DNA of 64,000 nucleotides from Mucilaginibacter sp. (lineage in GTDB: Bacteria > Bacteroidota > Bacteroidia > Sphingobacteriales > Sphingobacteriaceae). The notes under the pieces are model-generated. The model was not told where the DNA came from and ran no database searches. It saw nothing but the letters and a program-made list of their open reading frames with translations. Both the position numbers and the translations under genes were made by a program. The DNA is taken from NCBI GenBank assembly GCA_028288025.1, contig JAQBOM010000013.1, positions 124,001 to 188,000 on the forward strand, given 5' to 3'. Of this stretch, positions 51,081 through 59,854 are shown piece after piece. Positions within the stretch are counted from its first letter, which is position 1; each line of letters opens with the position of its first letter.

Positions 51081-51815
51081 ATGAAAAAACTTAAATTATC
51101 CTTTTTGGCAATTCTTCTGGTAGGAGCGGTTGCCTGCAAAAAAACCGGTACTTCACCAACTCAAATAACAGTATCGGAGGCCGTTGATATAATGTCCGGA
51201 TCATTATCAAGAAACTCTAACGGATTGGCAAACATTGGTGATGATGCCGGTTTGCGCTCGCAAAAGTATATCGACTCTAATTTTAACTGCGGATTCACAA
51301 GGAAAGATACCAGCACCAGGACAAGTGCACCGGGTTCGTCGACTACTTACAGCTATGGTTTCGGTTACTCATATACCTCAAACTGTAATACAGCCGGCAT
51401 GGCCGACAATATTACCGGTAAATTAAATTACACCGGTACGTTCAGCAATCCGCACCTTTCATCGACAAATACAGGAAACGTTAGCTTTACTGTTGCCGGT
51501 TTTTCAACCACTGCAACTGCATATGTGTTTAACGGAATCTTAGTACGGAACGGATCGTTCGCCTCTAAAACAGATACCACCAACCATGGTACTATCCATT
51601 TAAGTGTCGAAATCCATAACCTGATGCTGCTTAAGCCGCACCGTAACATTGTAGGTGGTAATGCTACCTTTACCTTAACAGGCACTATACCTAAAAAGGG
51701 TGCTTTCAGCTTTACCGGAACAGTTGTATTTAATACTGACGGTACAGCCAAGATAACAATAGCAGGCACTGCCTATACGGTTGATCTGACCTCAGGAGAA
51801 AAGCATAAAGACTAA
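51081..51815 (+). CDS. Hypothetical lipoprotein
   Basis: A 244-residue lipoprotein. The ATG at 51081 gives MKKLKLSFLAILLVGAVACKKTG with the lipid-modified Cys at 19; in-frame ATGs at 51063 and 51072 are possible but would precede the positive n-region. The mature part is a Ser/Thr/Gly-rich beta protein (NITGKLNYTGTF, GNVSFTVAGFSTTATAYVFNGILVR, GNATFTLTGTIPKKGAFSFTGTVVF) with no recognised domain. Two Cys residues (CGFT, SNCNT) could form a disulphide. A strong terminator follows. Function unknown. Confidence 0.7.
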   Translation: MKKLKLSFLAILLVGAVACKKTGTSPTQITVSEAVDIMSGSLSRNSNGLANIGDDAGLRSQKYIDSNFNCGFTRKDTSTRTSAPGSSTTYSYGFGYSYTSNCNTAGMADNITGKLNYTGTFSNPHLSSTNTGNVSFTVAGFSTTATAYVFNGILVRNGSFASKTDTTNHGTIHLSVEIHNLMLLKPHRNIVGGNATFTLTGTIPKKGAFSFTGTVVFNTDGTAKITIAGTAYTVDLTSGEKHKD

Positions 51816-51852
51816 TAATAAAGCATAATAATTTACCTAATTGAAACATGTG

Positions 51853-51887
51853 AAAAGCCCTTGGCAGTATATGCCGGGGCTTTTTTT
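51853..51887 (+). terminator. Rho-independent terminator
   Basis: AAAGCCCTTGGCA (from 51854) pairs with TGCCGGGGCTTT around a GTATA loop, followed by a run of seven T residues (51881-51887). It ends the lipoprotein transcript. Confidence 0.88.
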
Positions 51888-51913
51888 ATAAATCGATCTG
51901 TAGGGTTTACCTC

Positions 51914-52207
51914 TTAGCCAACCGTAGCCACCCTAAACGGCTTCACATCTACCGATTCCCAAATTTTTTGTGTAATGTAGGGCTCATTTTGCTTCCAGGC
52001 ATCAAGAGCTTCTTCGGTTTCAAATTGAAGGATCATAACCGAACCGATCATTTTGCCATCCTCATTTAAAATAGCTCCGCCTAAAACATAGTTGCCGTTC
52101 GCTTTTAAATCTTTTGCGGCATCCAGGTGGTGCGGGCGCACATTCATGCGGCGCTGCAATGCTTCAGTGTCGGTATAATCGTATGCTGTAACAAGATATT
52201 GGTTCAT
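51914..52207 (-). CDS. YciI family protein
   Basis: A 97-residue ferredoxin-like alpha/beta protein with MNQYLVTAYDYTDTEALQRRMNVRPHHLDAAKDLKANG, GGAILNEDGKMIGSVMILQFETEEALDAWKQNEPYI, the YciI/YCII signature. The His of RPHH and the Asp are the conserved polar pair proposed as an active site in the family. Function is unproven. Monocistronic, convergent with the lipoprotein gene. Confidence 0.9.
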   Translation of the reverse strand: MNQYLVTAYDYTDTEALQRRMNVRPHHLDAAKDLKANGNYVLGGAILNEDGKMIGSVMILQFETEEALDAWKQNEPYITQKIWESVDVKPFRVATVG

Positions 52208-52328
52208 CAGTATGGATTTAATTTAATAATATAAAGATAGCTTACAATTTTAAACCAAATTCTTCAAAAAAAGTTGTTGATTATTGAATACAGGTCATTT
52301 TGAAAAAAATAAAAAAAGTGTCACTTTT

Positions 52329-52347
52329 AAATGTTGATTTGACATTT
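52329..52347. promoter_or_regulatory. Small inverted repeat upstream of galK
   Basis: AAATGT-TGATTTG-ACATTT, with 6-base arms, lies about 40 bases before the galK ATG and just upstream of a near-consensus -7 box (CATATTTG, 52353-52360). It is a possible regulator site; the arms are short. Confidence 0.3.
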
Positions 52348-52385
52348 TTTACCATATTTGTTACCACCAATTGTAACAGCTGAAA

Positions 52386-53558
52386 ATGAAGAATGATTTG
52401 TGCCAACAATTTAACAGGTTATATCATAAAGATGCTGAAAACGCATTCTTTTCACCCGGGCGTGTAAACCTGATCGGGGAACATATCGACTATAACGGCG
52501 GCCTTGTAATGCCCTGTGCCATTACCTTCGGCACCTATTTATTGGTATCTTTTAACGACGATAATATTTTTAGGTTCAGGAGTTTGAATTTCGAGGATCA
52601 GTTTGATATCCCACTACAACGAAGCTATACCAAAACAGGCGCGGGCTGGTTCAATTACCCGCTTGGCATTATTGACTTTTTTTTAAGAGATGGTCATCAG
52701 CTGCGGGGTATAGACATGATGTTTTATGGTGATATCCCGATAAGTTCAGGCTTATCTTCATCCGCCTCTATCGAAGTGGTTACTGCTTTCGCGTTAAATG
52801 AGCTGCTGAATTGCGGCTATTCCAGGCTCGACCTGGTAAAACTCTCGAAATCGGTTGAAAACAATTTTATCGGCGTAAACTCCGGTATCATGGACCAGTT
52901 TGCGGTTGCATTCGGCGAAAAGAATAAGGCGCTAATGCTTAATTGCGATACACTGGAATACCAGGCTGTGGACACCAACCTCGGCGACTATATTCTGGCA
53001 ATTATCAATACCAATAAACCCCGCAACCTGGCAGAGTCGAAATACAATGAGCGCGTTAGGGAATGCAAGGGGGCGTTGGCGGCTTTGCAGCAAAAACTGG
53101 ATATACAAAACCTTTGCGATATTGATACCGCCACCTTTAATCAATATAAATATTTAATAAAAGACGAAGTTCTCTTAAAGCGCGCGCAGCACGTTATCGA
53201 GGAAAATGACCGGGTGAAACTGGCCGCCTCGGCGCTCAGCAAAAATAACCTGGCCGAATTTGGCCGCCTGATGTATGCTTCTCACGATTCTTTGCGCGAC
53301 CTGTATGAGGTTAGCGGGATAGAACTGGATACCGTAGCAGAATATGCTAAAACAGATCCCAATGTAGCTGGCGCCCGTATGACCGGCGCAGGTTTTGGTG
53401 GATGCGCCATTGCTTTGGTTAAGGAAGATGCCTTCGATAGTTTTAGTAAGCAGGTTATTGCTTACTATACGGATAAGATAGGTTATGCCCCTTCGGTTTA
53501 CCGCTCGCTGATCGGCGATGGGGTGGGGGTGCTGGAATCAGTAATTGGCGGCCGTTAA
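52386..53558 (+). CDS. galK: Galactokinase
   Basis: GHMP kinase that phosphorylates alpha-D-galactose with ATP in the Leloir pathway; cytoplasmic. The 390 residues include the galactokinase signature FFSPGRVNLIGEHIDYNGGLVMPCAI (N-terminus), the GHMP ATP-binding motif DIPISSGLSSSASIEV, GVNSGIMDQFAVAFGEKN with the catalytic Asp, and the C-terminal GARMTGAGFGGCAIALV. The other Leloir genes (galT, galE, galM) are not nearby, so galK is a singleton here. Confidence 0.97.
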   Translation: MKNDLCQQFNRLYHKDAENAFFSPGRVNLIGEHIDYNGGLVMPCAITFGTYLLVSFNDDNIFRFRSLNFEDQFDIPLQRSYTKTGAGWFNYPLGIIDFFLRDGHQLRGIDMMFYGDIPISSGLSSSASIEVVTAFALNELLNCGYSRLDLVKLSKSVENNFIGVNSGIMDQFAVAFGEKNKALMLNCDTLEYQAVDTNLGDYILAIINTNKPRNLAESKYNERVRECKGALAALQQKLDIQNLCDIDTATFNQYKYLIKDEVLLKRAQHVIEENDRVKLAASALSKNNLAEFGRLMYASHDSLRDLYEVSGIELDTVAEYAKTDPNVAGARMTGAGFGGCAIALVKEDAFDSFSKQVIAYYTDKIGYAPSVYRSLIGDGVGVLESVIGGR

Positions 53559-53568
53559 TTATAATTCC

Positions 53569-54108
53569 TTATGACGTTTTGCCGGTTATTTTGGTAAAGA
53601 AATCCCATAAAACTATACCTGCCGATACCACAATGTTGAAGGAATGTTTTGTTCCGAATTGCGGGATCTCAATACAGGCGTCGATATTTTGCATTACCTC
53701 ATCACTTACGCCGTTCACTTCGTTGCCGAATACTAATGCATATTTTTCGCCGTTTGCCGGAATAAATTCCTGGAGCATTTTGCTTTTTTCAGCTTGTTCA
53801 ACTGCAATTATCCGGTAGCCGTCGTTGCGCAATTGATTAATGGCCTCAAGTGGGCTTGTATAATAACTCCAGCTTACAGATTGCGTGGCGCCCAGTGCGG
53901 TTTTTTCAATTTCCCTGTGTGGAGGTTGAGCGGTGATGCCGCAAAGGCATACCTGCTCAACCGCGAAGCCGTCAGCTGTACGAAAAATAGACCCGATATT
54001 ATGCATGCTGCGCACATTGTCGAGCACAACTGCAACAGGGAGTTTGTTGCTCGTTTTAAATTCAGCAACCGAAACCCTGTTCAGCTCGTCAAGCTTTAAT
54101 TTCCTCAT
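53569..54108 (-). CDS. SpoU/TrmH-family RNA 2'-O-methyltransferase
   Basis: SAM-dependent 2'-O-ribose methyltransferase with a trefoil-knot SPOUT fold, 179 residues from the ATG at 54108 (MRKLKLDELNRVSVAEFK). The three SpoU motifs are visible: VLDNVRSMHNIGSIFRTADGF (motif 1), ALVFGNEVNGVSDEVM (motif 2) and IPQFGTKHSFNIVVSAGIVLW (motif 3). A TTG six codons upstream is the alternative start. The position modified (tRNA or rRNA) cannot be told. It lies 50 bases downstream of lpd on the same strand. Confidence 0.9.
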   Translation of the reverse strand: MRKLKLDELNRVSVAEFKTSNKLPVAVVLDNVRSMHNIGSIFRTADGFAVEQVCLCGITAQPPHREIEKTALGATQSVSWSYYTSPLEAINQLRNDGYRIIAVEQAEKSKMLQEFIPANGEKYALVFGNEVNGVSDEVMQNIDACIEIPQFGTKHSFNIVVSAGIVLWDFFTKITGKTS

Positions 54109-54128
54109 CGTGGTTGGATTTTCCAACT

Positions 54129-54158
54129 AGTCTCTAACCTCCAACCTCTAATCTCCAC
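54129..54158. repeat. Iterated-word array (CTCTAACCTCCAACC family)
   Basis: CTCTAACCTCCAACCTCTAATCTCC is a single arm, running directly to the lpd stop codon. It sits between lpd and the methyltransferase gene. No complementary arm is visible, although TTGGA words exist just downstream. Confidence 0.6.
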
Positions 54159-55547
54159 CTACAAATGTATTACTTCATCGTAAGCGGCGGCAGCAGCTTC
54201 CATAACTGCTTCACTCATGGTTGGGTGTGGATGCACGGATTTAATGATCTCGTGCCCGGTAGCTTCCAGTTTGCGTGCAGTTACCACTTCGGCGATCATC
54301 TCGGTTACGTTATGGCCAAGCATGTGCGCGCCCAGGAACTCGCCGTATTTGGCATCAAAAATCAGTTTAACAAAGCCATCCTTAGCTCCGGCAGCGCTAG
54401 CTTTGCCCGATGCCGAGAATGGAAATTTGCCCACTTTGATCTCGTAGCCTGCTTCTTTGGCAGCTTTTTCAGTATAGCCAACAGATGCGATCTCGGGCGA
54501 GCAATAAGTACACCCGGGTATATTATTGTAATTTAGTGGTTCAGGGTTTTTCCCGGCTATCTTTTCTACGCATATAATTCCTTCGGCGGAGGCAACGTGG
54601 GCAAGTGCCTGTCCCTTAACAATATCGCCAATGGCATACACGCCCTCAACGTTGGTACGGTAAAAATCATCGACAATAACTTTACCTTTTTCAGTTTTCA
54701 CGCCGTTCTCTTCAAGCCCGATACCTTCAATATTAGTAGAAATCCCGACTGCAGAAAGAACGATCTCCGCTTCAAGCGTTTCGGTGCCGGTGGCAGTTTT
54801 TACCTGTACCTTGCACAACTCGCCGCTGGTATCAACCGATTCAACATTTGAGCTTGTCATGATGTTGATGCCTTGTTTTTTTAGCAAACGGGCCAGCTGT
54901 TTTGAAACTTCTTCATCCTCAAGCGGAACGATGTTATCTAAAAATTCAACAACGGTAACTTTGGTGCCGATAGCATTATACAAGTACGCAAACTCGATCC
55001 CGATAGCGCCCGAACCTACAACGACCATTGACGCCGGTTTTTTTGGCAGTACCATCGCTTCGCGGTAGCCGATCACTTTCTTTTTATCCTGTTTAAGGTT
55101 AGGCAACTCGCGCGAGCGGCCGCCTGTAGCTAAAATAATATGTTTGGCGCTTACGTCTTGTGTTCCTCCATTACTATCGGTAACCGTAACTGTCCCTTTG
55201 CTCTTTAGCTTCCCGGTGCCGGTAATTACATCGATTTTATTTTTCTTCATTAAAAACTGAACGCCCTTGCTCATTCCGTCGGCTACGCCGCGGCTGCGTT
55301 TAATTACCGATTCAAAGTCAACGTCGCTGCTGCCTACTGTTATGCCGTAATCCGCAGCATGATTGATATATTCAAAAACCTCGGCGCTTTTTAACAAGGC
55401 TTTGGTTGGGATACAACCCCAGTTAAGGCAAATACCCCCAAGTGCATCCCGTTCAACTATAGCCGTTTTTAATCCCAGTTGCGAAGCGCGGATAGCCGCA
55501 ACGTATCCCCCGGGACCGGAGCCTATTACAATTAAATCGTAGTTCAT
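54159..55547 (-). CDS. lpdA: Dihydrolipoyl dehydrogenase
   Basis: FAD enzyme that reoxidises the dihydrolipoyl groups of the pyruvate and 2-oxoglutarate dehydrogenases and the glycine cleavage H-protein (compare gcvT at the left edge). 462 residues. The redox disulphide is Cys40-Cys45 in GGICLNWGCIPTKALLKS; FAD binding by VIGSGPGGYVAAIRASQLG at the N-terminus; NAD binding by VVVGSGAIGIEFAYLYNAIG (~180); the C-terminal interface has the His-Glu pair in SVHPHPTMSEAVMEA. The partner dehydrogenase genes are not adjacent. Confidence 0.97.
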   Translation of the reverse strand: MNYDLIVIGSGPGGYVAAIRASQLGLKTAIVERDALGGICLNWGCIPTKALLKSAEVFEYINHAADYGITVGSSDVDFESVIKRSRGVADGMSKGVQFLMKKNKIDVITGTGKLKSKGTVTVTDSNGGTQDVSAKHIILATGGRSRELPNLKQDKKKVIGYREAMVLPKKPASMVVVGSGAIGIEFAYLYNAIGTKVTVVEFLDNIVPLEDEEVSKQLARLLKKQGINIMTSSNVESVDTSGELCKVQVKTATGTETLEAEIVLSAVGISTNIEGIGLEENGVKTEKGKVIVDDFYRTNVEGVYAIGDIVKGQALAHVASAEGIICVEKIAGKNPEPLNYNNIPGCTYCSPEIASVGYTEKAAKEAGYEIKVGKFPFSASGKASAAGAKDGFVKLIFDAKYGEFLGAHMLGHNVTEMIAEVVTARKLEATGHEIIKSVHPHPTMSEAVMEAAAAAYDEVIHL

Positions 55548-55921
55548 ATTTTTTGTTTAAATGATCTTAGTAGTCAGTGAGCTTGCCTGGTATTTTTTTG
55601 CAAGATTTAATACCATTACGGCACATTTTGATTTTGCGCCAAAGCTAAGTAAAAGGTGTCAATTGCGAAAATGATGCCACCCCGTTAAACCTGCCAAATC
55701 GGCCAAATTATTGAAGAAAAATTCGCCTAATTTGTGATTTTTTTTGATTTATAAAATTCATATCGTTTAATACGATTTATTAAGTTATTTAATAATTTAA
55801 TCCATGATTGTTAATAAATAAGTAACGATTGTTAATATTGATTTAATATTGCCAACATGACAACGACTTATATTTGCGCTAAATTAATTGACTATTAAAC
55901 GTTCACAAAACAAAAACGCGT
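55548..55921. other. Divergent intergenic region between lpd and the TonB receptor
   Basis: About 374 AT-rich bases. Toward the right it carries a clear -7 box at 55869-55876. A weak hairpin (GGTATT/AATACC, 55588-55613) is visible on the lpd side. I see no ORF or repeat. Confidence 0.45.
55869..55876 (+). promoter_or_regulatory. -7 box of the TonB receptor gene
   Basis: TATATTTG, a perfect consensus match, with an ATTG (55848-55851) 17 bases upstream as a possible -33 element. The predicted start is about 42 bases before the ATG. Confidence 0.6.
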
Positions 55922-58900
55922 ATGAGGAAGTTTTTACTTTTTTTATTCATTATGTCAGTCTTTTCTGTGCCATTGTTTGCACAGGTGACGACGAGTAGCT
56001 TTTCGGGTATCATTAAAGACGCCAAAGGCGAAACTTTGCCCGGAGCTACCATCCGTGCAACACACCAGCCCAGCGGAACCAATTATGCCACGTCAACCAA
56101 CGCCGACGGAAGGTTTACGTTACCTAACGTCCGTATTGGTGGCCCATACCAGGTGGTTGTTTCGTACCTCGGTTTCGAAACACAAACGTTCAGTAACATT
56201 TCATTAAGGTTAGGTGAGCCTTACATATTGAATGTTACCCTATCGCAAAACGGAACAGCATTAAAAGAGGTTGTCGTTTCAGGGAAAAAACAGATCAACG
56301 TTGCCCGGGCCGGTGAAAGTACAAACATCAACAGTAGGATGCTGACCACTCTGCCTACTATCAACCGGAGTATTGTTGATTTCACCCGTTTAAGCCCGAT
56401 AGCTAACGGCACCAGTTTTGGTGGCCGCGACAGCAGATTTAATAATACACAAATTGATGGTGCGAGTTTGAACAATAGTTTCGGGTTATCGACCGATCCG
56501 CTGCCAGGCGGCGGCGCGCAGCCGATTTCGATCGAAGCCTTTGACCAGATATCGGTGAATGCCGCGCCTGTAGATGTAAGGCAATCAGGCTTTACCGGAG
56601 CCGGTATTTACGCGGCAACCAAAAGCGGAACCAATACGTTCAGCGGGTCTGCATATGACTATTATAAAAACCAATCTTATAATGGGGTTTATATTGGTGA
56701 TAACAATATCAGCTCGAGCATTGCCAAATCACAAACAGAAACTTATGGTTTTACACTTGGTGGCCCGATAATTAAAAACAAGTTGTTTTTCTTCGCAAAT
56801 TACGAGAACACAAAAAGTACTTCGCCAGGTATTGCTTATTCACCGGCGGGCGGTTCAGGAACAGGGACTGTTGCGGTGACTCCGGTAGCCGACCTGCAGG
56901 CGGTTTCGAATTACCTTGCTTCGAACTATGGATATCAAACAGGGCCATTCGACCAGTTTCCTTCCTTTAAGCAAAAAAATACGAATTTTTTAGCAAAACT
57001 CGACTGGAACATCAACGATAAAAACAAGCTGACATTAAAATACAGCAATTTATCAGCTACCAGCGATAACCAGATCAACGGTACTTCGATTCCGAACGGT
57101 GGTGGATTTAACGTGACTGGAAAAGCAGGGACTGTCGGATCGCTTCCCAATTCGCGCTATAGCCTCCAATCAATAGCGTTTGAAAATTCCAACTATGGTT
57201 TTACCAATGCAGTTAAAACCTATACAGCAGAGTTAAACAGTTCAATTACCAATAAAGTATCAAATCAGTTGTTGTTTGCAGTAACAAAAACAGATGCTAA
57301 GCGTTCATTCCCGGGTGGAAATGCATTTCCGACGGTTGATATTTTTAACGGTGCAGGAAGCAACTACATCAGTGCAGGTAATGACCCGTTCACTTTAAAT
57401 AACGATGTTATCAACAACACCACTACCATCACGGATAACCTTACTATTTACGCGGGTAAGCATACAATAACCGCAGGCGGTAGTTATGAGTATCAGTATC
57501 TAGGTAACCAGTTTATGCCTGGTGCTGCGGGATATTATGCATATAACAGCTTAACTGACTTCCTAGGGAATAAACCACCGGTTTACTTTGCTTACACTTA
57601 TTCGCTGCAGCCAGGTGTGTCAGCTCCTTATTCGGCAGCTTTAAAGATCGGTACGCTTGGATTATACGTTCAGGATGAATACACCGTAAATAACGATTTG
57701 AAAATAACTTATGGCGTTCGTGCAGATAAATCTATTTATTTACAAGACCCTGAAGAAAACCCACAGATAACCGCACTACAGTTACCAGATAAAAACGGCA
57801 ACAACACTACTTATTCAACCGGTAAGTGGCCAAGAACTCCATTTCTAATTTCGCCGCGTGCTGGTTTCCGATGGAACATTTTATCAGACAACTCACTTAT
57901 ATTAAGAGGTGGCCTGGGTGTATTTACAGGTAAAATCCCGTACGTATATCTAACAAATATGCCAACTAACAGCGGTATGTACCAGTTTGGCGGTGCTATC
58001 ACTGACCCAACTGTTCTTGCTAACATCAAACTCGTTAAAGACCCGTCGACTTACGCCAGCTTGCTTCCAACAGTTGCCGGTACTGCAGTTTCTTCAGGTT
58101 CAGTAGTAATCGATCCTAACTACAAATTCCCGCAAATATTCAGAACCAATGCCGCATTAGAAAAAGCATTTGGCGATGGATACACGTTAACGTTTGAAGG
58201 TATGTATACAAAAGATATTAACGCAACACGTTATATCAATATCAATCTTAAGAACCCTACAGGTTTAACCTCAGAGGGAGGTGTATCACGTGAACGTTTT
58301 ACCGGTAACGGAGCCGCCCTCCCATCAGCAGCAGACCGATTGATTTATCCTTCTTTAGGTAACGTGTACCTGCTTACTACAACTGACCAGGGTTATTCGG
58401 CTGCTTTTACTTCACAAATCAGCAAAAGCTATGCTAACGGATTTTACGGTTCATTAGCGTATACTTATACTATTGCGAAAGATGTTAATGCTAACCTTGG
58501 GTCGACTGCTGCTTCTACTTACCAGGGTAACCCGAACGTTGGAACATCAAACGAAGCCGAACTGGGTAATTCAACCTATTTTACCCCGCATAGAATTGTT
58601 GCAAACGCCGCCTATACAATTAACTATCTAAACCATGCATCAACTACTATTGGTTTGTTTTACCAGGGGTCATTTGGCAGCCCGCTTAGCTATACCGTTA
58701 ACGGTGATTTAAATGGCGACAGTAACAGTAGCTCGGATTTGATGTATATACCAAGAAATGTTAGCGAAGTAACGTTTACTAACCAAACAGCTACTGTTAA
58801 TGGCGTAACTTACACCTATACCCCGGCTCAACAAGCAGCTGCGCTCGAGCAGTTTATTAATAACAGCCCTTATCTGAAAAGTCACCGGGGAGAATTCGCC

Positions 58901-59227
58901 GGCAGAAATGCTGCATTCCTGCCATGGTACAATCGCGTTGATTTGAACTTTCTACAGGATTTTTACATCACGACTGGCAAAAACCATACAAGAAATGTCT
59001 TAGAATTTAGTGCTGTTGTACAAAATTTACCTAATCTTTTGAATAAATATTGGGGTATACAGCAAACCGCACTGACAACAAGCCCGGAAACGTTTGTTGG
59101 GTACGTTGGTAACACACCAACCTATAACTTAAGGCAAATCAACGGCAAATTGGTGAACACGCCGTTTATCGATGCAACCAGCAATACAACCTGGAGTTTG
59201 TTAATAGGAGTGAAGTATAAATTTTAA
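55922..59227 (+). CDS. TonB-dependent receptor with carboxypeptidase-regulatory-like domain (Oar type)
   Basis: Outer-membrane receptor of 1101 residues. Signal peptide MRKFLLFLFIMSVFSVPLFAQ; then a CarboxypepD_reg-like beta domain (~25-110, FSGIIKDAKGETLPGATIRATHQPSGTNYATSTNADGRFTLPNV), a plug domain (~120-240) and a long beta-barrel with many aromatic-terminated strands, ending NTTWSLLIGVKYKF, a typical outer-membrane C-terminus. It resembles Oar-type receptors rather than SusC: no SusD gene follows. The substrate is not deducible. A small lipoprotein gene lies 21 bases downstream. Confidence 0.92.
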   Translation: MRKFLLFLFIMSVFSVPLFAQVTTSSFSGIIKDAKGETLPGATIRATHQPSGTNYATSTNADGRFTLPNVRIGGPYQVVVSYLGFETQTFSNISLRLGEPYILNVTLSQNGTALKEVVVSGKKQINVARAGESTNINSRMLTTLPTINRSIVDFTRLSPIANGTSFGGRDSRFNNTQIDGASLNNSFGLSTDPLPGGGAQPISIEAFDQISVNAAPVDVRQSGFTGAGIYAATKSGTNTFSGSAYDYYKNQSYNGVYIGDNNISSSIAKSQTETYGFTLGGPIIKNKLFFFANYENTKSTSPGIAYSPAGGSGTGTVAVTPVADLQAVSNYLASNYGYQTGPFDQFPSFKQKNTNFLAKLDWNINDKNKLTLKYSNLSATSDNQINGTSIPNGGGFNVTGKAGTVGSLPNSRYSLQSIAFENSNYGFTNAVKTYTAELNSSITNKVSNQLLFAVTKTDAKRSFPGGNAFPTVDIFNGAGSNYISAGNDPFTLNNDVINNTTTITDNLTIYAGKHTITAGGSYEYQYLGNQFMPGAAGYYAYNSLTDFLGNKPPVYFAYTYSLQPGVSAPYSAALKIGTLGLYVQDEYTVNNDLKITYGVRADKSIYLQDPEENPQITALQLPDKNGNNTTYSTGKWPRTPFLISPRAGFRWNILSDNSLILRGGLGVFTGKIPYVYLTNMPTNSGMYQFGGAITDPTVLANIKLVKDPSTYASLLPTVAGTAVSSGSVVIDPNYKFPQIFRTNAALEKAFGDGYTLTFEGMYTKDINATRYININLKNPTGLTSEGGVSRERFTGNGAALPSAADRLIYPSLGNVYLLTTTDQGYSAAFTSQISKSYANGFYGSLAYTYTIAKDVNANLGSTAASTYQGNPNVGTSNEAELGNSTYFTPHRIVANAAYTINYLNHASTTIGLFYQGSFGSPLSYTVNGDLNGDSNSSSDLMYIPRNVSEVTFTNQTATVNGVTYTYTPAQQAAALEQFINNSPYLKSHRGEFAGRNAAFLPWYNRVDLNFLQDFYITTGKNHTRNVLEFSAVVQNLPNLLNKYWGIQQTALTTSPETFVGYVGNTPTYNLRQINGKLVNTPFIDATSNTTWSLLIGVKYKF

Positions 59228-59248
59228 TCCATTACTTAAAATTAAAAG

Positions 59249-59770
59249 ATGAAAATGAAAAGATATATAAGCACCTTTTTGATTGCAATAACAGCAATCA
59301 CATTAAGTTCGTGTGTTAAAAAGGTTGACGTGGCTGCGGTAGCTGCTATTTTGCCCCCGATTGAACTGTCAAGCTTAGGAATGGCTACAGAAGGGCCTTA
59401 TCCAATCACCAGTACCGTGCAGATTTTGTTCGGTGCGACAACCACCAATCAAACGCCCGGCAGTTTTGATCTTAATATCTATGACGCCGCGGCACCGGCT
59501 GTCCTTGTTGAGACTATCCATTTTAATTCGTGGAACGGTTTTGATTCTACCACACCGTCTGGCGCCACTGTTGGTACTTTAGGATCTATTTCGACTATAA
59601 ATGTGCCTACAAGCTACCCCAATACGATAGCTTATCAAGGTTCAATATTGGTTAAACTTAGCAAGCTGGCGTCAGGTAAAACTTACAATGTAACAGCTAC
59701 GGCAAAAGCTGCCGATGCTACAGTTAAGCCTATTTCGGTTACTGTTAAATCGCTGTTTTTTACACAGTAA
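59249..59770 (+). CDS. Small lipoprotein downstream of the TonB receptor
   Basis: A 173-residue lipoprotein with signal MKMKRYISTFLIAITAITLSSC (lipid Cys at 22). The mature part is beta-rich and Thr/Ala-rich (TSTVQILFGATTTNQTPGSFDLNIYDAAAPAVLVETIHFNSWNGFD, SILVKLSKLASGKTYNVTATAKAA). No family is recognised. It begins 21 bases after the receptor stop, so it is probably an operon partner at the outer membrane, as SusD-like proteins are for SusC, although it is far smaller and not a SusD. Confidence 0.75.
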   Translation: MKMKRYISTFLIAITAITLSSCVKKVDVAAVAAILPPIELSSLGMATEGPYPITSTVQILFGATTTNQTPGSFDLNIYDAAAPAVLVETIHFNSWNGFDSTTPSGATVGTLGSISTINVPTSYPNTIAYQGSILVKLSKLASGKTYNVTATAKAADATVKPISVTVKSLFFTQ

Positions 59771-59804
59771 ATAAAAGCTCGCGCGACTCATTTCGTGTAT
59801 AAAC

Positions 59805-59832
59805 AAAAAACCCAGGCTTGCCCGGGTTTTTT
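59805..59832. terminator. Bidirectional Rho-independent terminator
   Basis: AAAAAACCC (59805-59813) pairs with GGGTTTTTT (59824-59832), with inner GG/CC pairs, giving T-tracts on both strands. It sits between the convergent lipoprotein gene (+) and purM (-) and likely serves both. Confidence 0.88.
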
Positions 59833-59854
59833 GTTTTGATAAAAGGGGTAGAAA

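Noticed and set aside
55922..59770. A SusC/SusD polysaccharide utilisation locus
   Set aside because: No SusD homolog, no glycoside hydrolase and no sensor/anti-sigma genes are present; the downstream lipoprotein is much too short.
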